41,740 bases of DNA from Cytophagales bacterium. GTDB lineage: Bacteria > Bacteroidota > Bacteroidia > Cytophagales > Spirosomataceae. This document shows positions 1 to 6,737 of this stretch, piece by piece. The stretch spans positions 1 to 41,740 of the forward strand of contig RDXN01000083.1 in the NCBI GenBank assembly GCA_004292855.1, given 5' to 3'. Position 1 is the first letter of the stretch; every line of letters starts with the position of its first letter. The notes below the pieces were generated by a model. The model ran no database searches. It was given only the letters and a program-made list of their open reading frames with translations, and was not told the DNA's origin. A program made the position numbers and the translations under genes.

Positions 1-1
1 C

Positions 2-79
2 GATGCTCATGGGTCGGGGGTGAAGAAATGGGCATTTCAACACTACGACCCTTTTGTCATTCTACCAAATCTAACCTAA
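2..79 (+). CDS. Possible C-terminal end of a gene entering from the left edge
   Basis: The first frame is open from the window edge to a TAA at 77-79. It would encode about 25 residues ending in FVILPNLT, with a plausible mix of aromatic and hydrophobic residues. No start codon or domain can be seen. It may be the tail of a real gene transcribed towards the convergent gene at 104-814, or a chance open frame. The call rests only on the open frame and composition, so confidence is low. Confidence 0.25.
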   Translation, partial: DAHGSGVKKWAFQHYDPFVILPNLT

Positions 80-103
80 AGTACTGCTCGGACTATTGAG
101 AAG

Positions 104-814
104 TCATGGTAGGAATGATTTGTCTCGTGCATACTTCTGGATCCTTCCCAATCGATTGGTCGTATACAGTGTATCGCTGGTGACTCTGTACTCGCCCAAA
201 TCTACATTACTCATCAGTAGAGGGTGATTTGATTCCGTAAACGTATGAAGATGCCCGCCTTGGGTGGTCCATTTAGGCTTTATGTTGCCAGATCGTGAAA
301 CATCTGCAATTCTAAATCCTGGATGCTTGTGATGAACCCCGTCCAGACTACCGTCAGGATAAAAAATCATATACGTATTTGGAACAACCTGCCTAGATAT
401 TTCGTCCAACTCTAACCACTTTCCGAAAAGGATTTGATCTAAGTTTCTAGGTTTTTGAGAATCAAGCTCTGAACTTGGCATTTTCTTTAGAGTAAGCCGT
501 TGAACAGCCAGATTGTCCGAAACCACCACATTTAGTAAATCCTTATCAAGCGTGGCCTGAATATTTTTTGGGTTTGTGGAGACCACAAATGAGCCATTGA
601 GCTGGTTGCCCTTGTGGGTGAAATAGACGTATTCAGTCCCGTTCTCAGAGAGAAAGATACCAGATACCGAACGATCTGACCCCAACTTAAGAATTAGGCT
701 CGTTGGGTGAATGGTATCCGCAGAGAAATACGTTCCCGGAAAATCCTTCAATTTCTGCGAAAAACTAACGGCTGTCCAGCCTATCAGAATCAAAGTCAAC
801 CAAGCCTTACTCAT
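104..814 (-). CDS. Secreted protein of unknown function
   Basis: A 236-residue protein with an N-terminal signal peptide: MSK, a hydrophobic stretch to about residue 18, and a likely cleavage after SFS-Q. The mature part is rich in beta-prone segments, with Tyr, Thr, Ser and Gly and short strands. There may be two related halves, roughly 22-110 and 125-236. The second half contains FGKWLELDE and MIFYPDGSLDG, a pattern like the lipocalin-type or 'Lipocalin_5/DUF' small secreted barrels common in Bacteroidota, but I do not recognise a specific family. It is more AT-rich than the genes to its right. It is a single gene, divergent from the next. Function unknown; export to the periplasm or surface is inferred from the signal peptide only. 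Confidence 0.7.
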   Translation of the reverse strand: MSKAWLTLILIGWTAVSFSQKLKDFPGTYFSADTIHPTSLILKLGSDRSVSGIFLSENGTEYVYFTHKGNQLNGSFVVSTNPKNIQATLDKDLLNVVVSDNLAVQRLTLKKMPSSELDSQKPRNLDQILFGKWLELDEISRQVVPNTYMIFYPDGSLDGVHHKHPGFRIADVSRSGNIKPKWTTQGGHLHTFTESNHPLLMSNVDLGEYRVTSDTLYTTNRLGRIQKYARDKSFLP

Positions 815-1008
815 AAAAAGAAGTGGGAAGTTGTTAGGGCAGAGGGTATGTGTTCAACAAATGTTGGGTGTCTCTCTACTATAAGTCGATTCTGAGACAC
901 AAAATGTAATCGTCAAGACGAAAAATATTTTTTGGAGGTAGCGCTACAAGACCATTCCATTGTTTTTCAAGCACTACGCGGCACTAAAACGGAACTAAGC
1001 GTATTTTG

Positions 1009-1052
1009 CAGACAAAATGGGGGAATTCCCTTAGTTTCCCCCATTTTGTCTG
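1009..1052. repeat. Perfect 17-bp inverted repeat (strong stem-loop) just upstream of a start codon
   Basis: The arm at 1009-1025 (CAGACAAAATGGGGGAA) is perfectly complementary to 1036-1052, with a 10-base loop. It ends 10 bases before the ATG at 1063. There is no T-run directly after it on either strand, so it does not look like a classical terminator. It would lie in the 5' untranslated region of the downstream mRNA, or be a mobile-element or regulatory palindrome. Confidence 0.8.
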
Positions 1053-1062
1053 TTACCAAGCT

Positions 1063-2652
1063 ATGCGCCAAACTGCTCTCCTGACCGCCCTCTTCATAAC
1101 TGCCGGAATCTTCACGGCAAATGCCCAAACCAGTACGCCCCCGGCAGCTAAAACACTGACGCCCGCCGAACAGAAACGGCAGGATAAACTTCAACGAGAT
1201 ATTGAGGAACAACGCCGGTTCAAGGCCGAAATGGCCGAGCGGCAACGTCAGTATTATGCAGAACAGGCCCAAAAAGAGGCTAAACGCAAAGAGAAAGAAG
1301 CCAAAAAACGGGGTGAAACACTTCCTGATGTAACAACGGAAACATCCAAGCCGACCTCCACTAACACCCCGCAGCCCACAACGCCGTCGGTAGCGACGCC
1401 CGCACCCGCGAAACCTTCTACGTCGAGCGAGCGGGCAACCGATATGAGTCGGCAAATAGAGGTTGAGAATCAACGAGCTGCTCAAAAAGCGCAGGCAGAG
1501 CGTGAGAAGCAAGCTCGCGAGCAGGCCCGGCAACTGGAGCGTGAACGAGTGGCTCGCGAGAAGGCCGAGCGTAAGAAGGCCTCTCAAACGGAGTCGGCAG
1601 CCCCTACGCCCACAACGATCCCTGCGCTTACGCCAGCCCCCGCGCCCGATACGCGTGAAGCCACCCGGCAGCGAAAAGAGACCGAGCGGCAACAGGCTGA
1701 ACAAACCCGTGAGGCCGCTAAACGTGAGCGCGAAACCATCCGAGAAATGGAAAAGGCCAAACGACGGCTTGGGTCGGGACCTGCCGTTGGCGAGGCCCGA
1801 CCGAACGCGGCCCGACCGAACGCGGCCCGACCGAACGCGGCCCGACCCGACACGATAGCCGGGTTTGGCCCTCGCAAGCAGTTTTTACCCAAAGACCATC
1901 TGTTTGCCCCGATTATTCTGGACCCGTTGCAATCACAAACCTACGGGAGTGTGCTGCCCCTGTTTTACGTGAATGGTGACCGTTATAAAGGGTCGATTGT
2001 ACCGTTTGCGTTTGGGATACAGAAGCCGTTTTTCCGGCGGCAAACCGGCACCAACCGGGCAAGCGAATGGGCGTTGGATGTGGCCTCGTTTACACAGTTC
2101 GAAGTATATCAGGACGAAAAAGTGAACAAGCAACGTCGGCAGCTTGTCAACACCGACTACCGGGTGGGCATCTCGTACCACCTGCGCCGGGGGCCGGGCA
2201 CATGGCGATTCCGGGCCTATCACCTGTCGTCGCACTTGGGCGATGACTACATTATTCGTAATCAGCTTAATTTCCGGCTCCCCAACTCCGTCAACTACGA
2301 ACTAATCGACGCGACCTATAGCCGACAGGTTCGTGACCTGCGGGTGTACGGCGGGGTAGGCGTTGGCCTGCGGGTGTCGGAGGAACGCAAGCCCCTGAGC
2401 TTGCAGGCCGGTTTCTGGTACAAAAAGCCGAGTACCAAAGCCGCGCAACTCGTGGGTGGTCTGGATATGAAACTCTGGCAACAAACCGATTTTCGGCCCG
2501 GCATTAAAGCGGGCGTGGGCGTTACGGCGGGGCGCGGGCCAAACAACCTGACTTTCCTGCTCGAAACGTATTCGGGTTTCCGGCCCTACAGCCTCTACGA
2601 AACCGACAAGGTATTTTGGCTTGGCTTCGGGGTGTATTTACAGCCGTTCTGA
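1063..2652 (+). CDS. Secreted, charge-rich coiled-coil protein with C-terminal beta-rich domain
   Basis: 529 residues from the ATG at 1063. An upstream in-frame ATG at 1006 lies inside the stem-loop and would put 19 residues before the signal peptide, so 1063 is preferred. Residues 1-22 form a signal peptide ending TANAQ. Residues 30-240 are highly charged and rich in Glu, Lys, Arg, Gln and Ala, which suggests a long helix or coiled coil interrupted by Pro/Thr/Ala-rich spacers. Three exact 15-bp repeats encode Arg-Pro-Asn-Ala-Ala. From about residue 265 the protein is Tyr, Phe and Arg-rich, with alternating strands ending LGFGVYLQPF; a terminal Phe is typical of outer-membrane barrels. I infer an envelope protein with a periplasmic coil and a barrel-like C-terminus. 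No named family recognised. Confidence 0.75.
   Translation: MRQTALLTALFITAGIFTANAQTSTPPAAKTLTPAEQKRQDKLQRDIEEQRRFKAEMAERQRQYYAEQAQKEAKRKEKEAKKRGETLPDVTTETSKPTSTNTPQPTTPSVATPAPAKPSTSSERATDMSRQIEVENQRAAQKAQAEREKQAREQARQLERERVAREKAERKKASQTESAAPTPTTIPALTPAPAPDTREATRQRKETERQQAEQTREAAKRERETIREMEKAKRRLGSGPAVGEARPNAARPNAARPNAARPDTIAGFGPRKQFLPKDHLFAPIILDPLQSQTYGSVLPLFYVNGDRYKGSIVPFAFGIQKPFFRRQTGTNRASEWALDVASFTQFEVYQDEKVNKQRRQLVNTDYRVGISYHLRRGPGTWRFRAYHLSSHLGDDYIIRNQLNFRLPNSVNYELIDATYSRQVRDLRVYGGVGVGLRVSEERKPLSLQAGFWYKKPSTKAAQLVGGLDMKLWQQTDFRPGIKAGVGVTAGRGPNNLTFLLETYSGFRPYSLYETDKVFWLGFGVYLQPF
1798..1842 (+). repeat. Three tandem copies of a 15-bp coding repeat
   Basis: The unit CGACCGAACGCGGCC occurs three times head to tail with no mismatch (1798-1812, 1813-1827, 1828-1842). 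It encodes Arg-Pro-Asn-Ala-Ala in the spacer between the coiled-coil and barrel-like parts of the host gene. Copy number could change by slippage without breaking the frame. Confidence 0.85.
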
Positions 2653-2675
2653 TAGCACAACGACCCCGACGGCCC

Positions 2676-2683
2676 TATCTTTG
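2676..2683 (+). promoter_or_regulatory. Bacteroidota -7 promoter element of purB
   Basis: TATCTTTG matches the Bacteroidota -7 consensus TAnnTTTG exactly. Only four bases separate it from the purB ATG at 2688. Transcription from this site should start at or next to the start codon, giving a leaderless or nearly leaderless mRNA. No clear TTTG -33 element was seen. Confidence 0.55.
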
Positions 2684-2687
2684 CCCG

Positions 2688-4028
2688 ATGGAATTATCTG
2701 CGCTGACGGCCCTGACGCCCGTCGATGGCCGCTACCGGCGGCAAGTGACCAATCTGGCTCCCTACTTTTCGGAATTTGGCCTGATTCGCTACCGGGTTCG
2801 CATCGAAATCGAGTATTTTATCGCGCTTTGCGAGTGGCCTTTGCCCCAACTCGCCGACGTCGACAAGGCACTGTTTCCACAGCTTCGGGAATTGTACAAC
2901 GGATTCACTGAGACCGACGCCCTGCGAATCAAAGAGATTGAGGCCACGACGAATCATGACGTGAAGGCCGTTGAATATTTCATCAAAGAAAAACTCCAAA
3001 CCCTGCCCATTGCCGACAAACTGGAGTTTATTCACTTCGGCCTGACCTCGCAGGACATCAATAACACGGCCATCCCGTTACTGCTTGATGATGCTGTGGG
3101 TGATGAAATTCTGCCACAATACCAGGAGGTACACAGAAAACTACAACAACTCGCCGAACGCTGGAAAGACGTACCGATGCTGGCCCGGACGCACGGACAA
3201 CCGGCTTCGCCCACGCGCCTGGGCAAAGAAATCATGGTGTTTGTAGAACGGCTTTACAAGCAACTGTATTTATTGGCGGGGATTCCGGCAGCGGCCAAAT
3301 TCGGCGGGGCAACGGGTAACTTCAACGCCCACCACGTGGCGTATCCAGACATCGACTGGCGGCAGTTTGGCGATCAGTTTGTAGAAAGTCTTGGGTTGGA
3401 ACGCTCGCAGGTGACCACCCAAATTGAACACTACGACATGCTCGCGGCCCTGCTCGATGCGTTCAAACGGGTCAATACGATTCTGATCGACCTTGACCGC
3501 GACATGTGGACGTACGTGTCGATGAACTACTTCAAGCAGAAATTGAAAGAGGGTGAGGTAGGGTCGTCGGCGATGCCGCACAAGGTAAACCCGATTGATT
3601 TTGAGAACTCCGAGGGCAATCTGGGTATTGCTAATGCCCTGTTTGAACACCTGTCGGCCAAGTTGCCCATCTCCCGGCTTCAGCGCGACCTGACCGACTC
3701 GACGGTGTTGCGGAACTTGGGCACACCGTTTGCACACTCCATTATCGCGATCAAAGCCACCTTAAAAGGTCTCGAAAAACTCGAACTGAACGAGGCCGCC
3801 CTGCATGCTGATCTGGAAGATAATTGGGCCGTTGTGGCCGAGGCCCTGCAAACGATTCTCCGGCGTGAGGGCTATCCACAACCCTACGAAGCCCTGAAAG
3901 CCCTGACCCGTACGAACCAAAAAATAACCGCCGACAGCATCCGGCAGTTCATTGACGAACTGGCTGTCTCGGATGCTGTCAAAGCGGAGCTACGGGCCAT
4001 AACGCCCTTCGGCTACACAGGTATCTAA
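2688..4028 (+). CDS. purB: Adenylosuccinate lyase
   Basis: 446 residues from the ATG at 2688; an upstream in-frame ATG at 2616 lies inside the previous gene and its translation does not match the family. Adenylosuccinate lyase performs two fumarate-releasing steps: SAICAR to AICAR in purine synthesis, and adenylosuccinate to AMP. It starts MELSALTALTPVDGRY as in bacterial PurB. It carries the lyase signature GSSAMPHKVNP near residue 290 and the TSQDINNTA segment near residue 120, which holds conserved substrate-binding residues. Length is normal for the longer (E. coli-type) PurB. It acts in the cytoplasm as a homotetramer (family knowledge). It ends convergently 16 bases from the cyclophilin gene. 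Confidence 0.96.
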   Translation: MELSALTALTPVDGRYRRQVTNLAPYFSEFGLIRYRVRIEIEYFIALCEWPLPQLADVDKALFPQLRELYNGFTETDALRIKEIEATTNHDVKAVEYFIKEKLQTLPIADKLEFIHFGLTSQDINNTAIPLLLDDAVGDEILPQYQEVHRKLQQLAERWKDVPMLARTHGQPASPTRLGKEIMVFVERLYKQLYLLAGIPAAAKFGGATGNFNAHHVAYPDIDWRQFGDQFVESLGLERSQVTTQIEHYDMLAALLDAFKRVNTILIDLDRDMWTYVSMNYFKQKLKEGEVGSSAMPHKVNPIDFENSEGNLGIANALFEHLSAKLPISRLQRDLTDSTVLRNLGTPFAHSIIAIKATLKGLEKLELNEAALHADLEDNWAVVAEALQTILRREGYPQPYEALKALTRTNQKITADSIRQFIDELAVSDAVKAELRAITPFGYTGI

Positions 4029-4044
4029 TGCAGAGTTGGGTATT

Positions 4045-4485
4045 CTAGGCGACCTCAGTCACGGTAATGCCCTGAATTTTGTCGCCCTGCTGGATTTGAT
4101 CAATGATGTCGAGACCCTCAACCACCTTGCCAAACACGGTATGGTTCCGGTCGAGGTGGGCAGTGTTCTGGCGGTTGTGGCAGATAAAAAACTGCGAACC
4201 GCCCGTGTTGCGTCCCCGGTGGGCCATGCTCAACACCCCCCGGTCGTGGTACTGATTCTCGCCCGTGAGTTCGCAGTCGATGGAGTAGCCGGGGCCACCC
4301 GCACCCGTGCCGCTGGGGTCTCCCCCCTGAATCATGAAGTTGTCAATAACACGGTGAAATTTAATTCCGTCGTAGTAGCCCGATTCGGCTAGTTTCACAA
4401 AGTTGGCGACCGTGTTCGGCGCGTCTTTCTCGAAAAATTCGATGGTCATTGTACCTTTATCGGTACGCATCTCGGCTCGTTTCAT
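4045..4485 (-). CDS. Cyclophilin-type peptidyl-prolyl cis-trans isomerase
   Basis: 146 residues covering just one cyclophilin domain. The family catalyses cis-trans isomerisation of X-Pro bonds. Visible signature segments are FHRVIDNFMIQGGDPSGTG, with the catalytic Arg of FHRV near residue 45, then GSQFFICHNRQ, and HTVFGKVVEGLDIID near the end. There is no signal peptide, so it should be cytoplasmic. Start chosen at MKRAEMRTDKGTM, directly behind a TAnnTTTG promoter box. It is transcribed alone, convergent with purB and divergent from the exopolysaccharide cluster. Confidence 0.95.
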   Translation of the reverse strand: MKRAEMRTDKGTMTIEFFEKDAPNTVANFVKLAESGYYDGIKFHRVIDNFMIQGGDPSGTGAGGPGYSIDCELTGENQYHDRGVLSMAHRGRNTGGSQFFICHNRQNTAHLDRNHTVFGKVVEGLDIIDQIQQGDKIQGITVTEVA

Positions 4486-4489
4486 AGGG

Positions 4490-4497
4490 CAAAGGTA
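4490..4497 (-). promoter_or_regulatory. Bacteroidota -7 promoter element of the cyclophilin gene
   Basis: On the minus strand the sequence is TACCTTTG, an exact match to TAnnTTTG. It is followed by four bases and then the ATG at 4485. This is the same tight spacing as at purB, implying a nearly leaderless transcript. Confidence 0.55.
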
Positions 4498-4613
4498 CGG
4501 CTGGTGGAATTATGTTTGACATCAGACGGTCGTCTTTCATCCAACTCCGTTACTTCCAGGCCCTGAACCCTTCTAAATAGGAAATATGGTCATGCTGTAG
4601 ACCTTCTGATTGT

Positions 4614-5789
4614 ATGCCTCTGCTCCTCTTTATCTGGTCTGTTCTGATTGCGTTTCTGTTGCTCAACGTGGTCTACCTGTTCGTTTGTGCGGTGGCGGGT
4701 CGGCTGGGTCGCGCCGACGACGTGGAGCTAATGCGCCTGCCCGACCGCTTCCGCCGGATCGCCGTGTTGATTCCGGCCTATAAAGAAGACGCCGTTATTA
4801 TCGACTCCATTCAGGCTAATCTGGCCCAGAATTACCCCGCCGACTGCTTCGACCTTGTGGTGATTGCCGACTCGCTCAAACCCGAAACGCTCGAAACCCT
4901 CCAAACGCTACCCGTGCGGGTGGTGCCGGTCGTGTTCGAGAAGTCGACCGTGACCAAGGCCATCAACGCGGGTTTATCGGCCATCGAAAAAGACAATTAC
5001 GAGATTGTGGCCGTTTCAGACGCCGACAATCACATGGCTCCCGACTTTCTGAGCCGGATCAATGCTGCGTTTGGGCAGGGTTGGCGGGCCGTACAGGGGC
5101 ACCGGGTAGCCAAAAATACGGCGTCGGGCGTGGCCGTACTCGATGCCATCAGCGAAGAGATCAACAACCACATTTTTCGGAAAGGCACGCGGGCGTTGGG
5201 CCTGTCGAGTGCCTTGATTGGGTCGGGTATGGCGTTCGACCACGCGCTGATGCGGGCAGCTATGCAGGGCCAAACCACAACCGGCGGGTACGACAAAGAA
5301 CTGGAAATGAACCTGTTGCTGGGCGGTCACTCGATTGCATTTCTGGAAAAGGCGTTGATTTACGACGAGAAAGTATCGAACGCCGACGTGTTTCAGAATC
5401 AGCGCACGCGCTGGATTGCCGCCCAATGGCAGTTTCTGACGCAGTACTTCGGTCGGGGTATGCGCGGCTTGTTGCAGGGCAACTGGGAGGGAGCCTTCAA
5501 GATACTGCAAACGCTGGTGTTACCACGTGTGTTGCTATTGGGTGTATTGGGGCTAACCACCTTTTTTGGATTTTTCGGGGGAGACACACTGTTCTGGGCT
5601 GTGCCCCTCTCGCTGCTAGCCATCTTGATTGGCACGCTTTTTATGGCCGTCCCTGCTTATCTTTGGCAACGGGTGCGCCTACGCGACCTCGCATTGATTC
5701 CGATGCTTATGCTACGCTTTGGAAAGGCCGTGTTGACTATGCGTAAGGCATTTACCAACTTTATGCATACCCCTCACGCGGTTAAATAA
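4614..5789 (+). CDS. Membrane-bound family 2 glycosyltransferase
   Basis: 391 residues. An N-terminal transmembrane helix (about 3-28) is followed by a GT-A catalytic domain: AVLIPAYKED near residue 52, the acidic motif DADN near 135, and QNQRTRW near 265, which fits the QxxRW motif of processive or polymerising GT2 enzymes. Three hydrophobic segments follow (about 300-365). Such enzymes transfer a sugar from a nucleotide donor at the inner face of the membrane. It stands alone 125 bases before the TolC-like gene and probably opens the polysaccharide cluster. The sugar cannot be read from sequence. It resembles GT2 proteins of surface polysaccharide loci rather than cellulose synthase, as it lacks the long cellulose synthase regions. 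Confidence 0.88.
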   Translation: MPLLLFIWSVLIAFLLLNVVYLFVCAVAGRLGRADDVELMRLPDRFRRIAVLIPAYKEDAVIIDSIQANLAQNYPADCFDLVVIADSLKPETLETLQTLPVRVVPVVFEKSTVTKAINAGLSAIEKDNYEIVAVSDADNHMAPDFLSRINAAFGQGWRAVQGHRVAKNTASGVAVLDAISEEINNHIFRKGTRALGLSSALIGSGMAFDHALMRAAMQGQTTTGGYDKELEMNLLLGGHSIAFLEKALIYDEKVSNADVFQNQRTRWIAAQWQFLTQYFGRGMRGLLQGNWEGAFKILQTLVLPRVLLLGVLGLTTFFGFFGGDTLFWAVPLSLLAILIGTLFMAVPAYLWQRVRLRDLALIPMLMLRFGKAVLTMRKAFTNFMHTPHAVK

Positions 5790-5941
5790 ACAGACCCGGC
5801 AAGGTGTTTGTTGGCTCGCAAATTATAAAATGACGAACGTGACATAATTGGAAATTTCCGTCAAAATTCTGTCGTCATTATCCTGACCCCCCATCCTGTC
5901 GATAGTTACCACGAATGAGTGTGTATCAACCCATAAAGAAC

Positions 5942-6736
5942 ATGCCTCGTCAGTATACAAGTATCAGTCTATTTTTTCTATTGATATTGTTTTTATCATC
6001 CGTTTGCCTGGCGCAACGGCCTAACTCCCGCAACCGGGTTTCGTTTGGGCAGTCGGTAGGTATCACGGGCGATTCGTCGTTTCTGGACGTCGACCAGGAC
6101 ATTGCCGTGCAGTTGATGCCCTTTGATGAGCTTGTACGGATGGCCGTAGCCAACTCACCAATTCTAAAATATCAGAATGAGATCGTTAGCTCGCTCAACT
6201 CGGAGCGCGATCTGGCTAAAGTACAGGTATTACAGAATGCGTCGGGCTTTGCGAGTTATTCGGGCGGCAACCAAAGCTTAGTCACGACGGGTATAAACCA
6301 ACGGGGCGATCAACTGGGACAAATTGCCAATGGCTACCGGCTTGGCGTCGATTTACGGGTGTCGCTCTACGATTTGTTTGGCCGGAAACATCAAATAAAG
6401 CGAGCCGACGCCGTGTATCGGTCGTCGGTGGCGCAGAAAGATGTATACGCGTTGCAGGTCCGGCGGGAGATGATTACCGTGTATCAGGATATGATTACGG
6501 CGCAGCAGGTACTCAAACTTCGGCTCACCGATGAGCAGTCGGCCATGACCGCCCTTCGGATCGCCGAAAACGAAAATCAGAAGGGGCAGAGCACGAGTGA
6601 GGCTTTTTCAATGGCTACCAATCGGTACGTTGAGGCCAAAGTGATTACCGAAACGGTGAAGGGCGATTTTATTAAGCAAGTGCATCAGTTTGAGGCACTC
6701 GTCGGGGTTCCTATCCAACGCATGAAACGCTTCTGA
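5942..6736 (+). CDS. Short TolC-like outer membrane protein
   Basis: 264 residues from the ATG at 5942; another ATG at 5915 would add nine residues before the signal peptide. Residues 1-25 form a signal peptide ending SVCLAQ. The rest is mostly helical with alternating hydrophobic and Gln/Glu/Arg residues, and contains DELVRMAVANSPILKYQNE and LYDLFGRKHQIKRADAVY, patterns of the outer membrane efflux protein (TolC) family. At about half the usual TolC length it holds one helical-hairpin repeat rather than two. The next gene, GumC/Wzz-like, starts one base after its stop, so the pair is co-translated. I infer an export role for the polysaccharide or the megasynthase product; no Wza-type porin is present in the window. 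Confidence 0.8.
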   Translation: MPRQYTSISLFFLLILFLSSVCLAQRPNSRNRVSFGQSVGITGDSSFLDVDQDIAVQLMPFDELVRMAVANSPILKYQNEIVSSLNSERDLAKVQVLQNASGFASYSGGNQSLVTTGINQRGDQLGQIANGYRLGVDLRVSLYDLFGRKHQIKRADAVYRSSVAQKDVYALQVRREMITVYQDMITAQQVLKLRLTDEQSAMTALRIAENENQKGQSTSEAFSMATNRYVEAKVITETVKGDFIKQVHQFEALVGVPIQRMKRF

Positions 6737-6737
6737 C

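Noticed and set aside
967-1704. Long minus-strand open frame of 245 codons opposite the charge-rich secreted protein
   Set aside because: Its product is Leu/Arg/Gly low-complexity and mirrors the codon pattern of the plus-strand gene, which has a clear signal peptide.
5081-5746. 221-codon frame inside the GT2 gene
   Set aside because: It overlaps a well-supported glycosyltransferase in another frame and has no recognisable motif.
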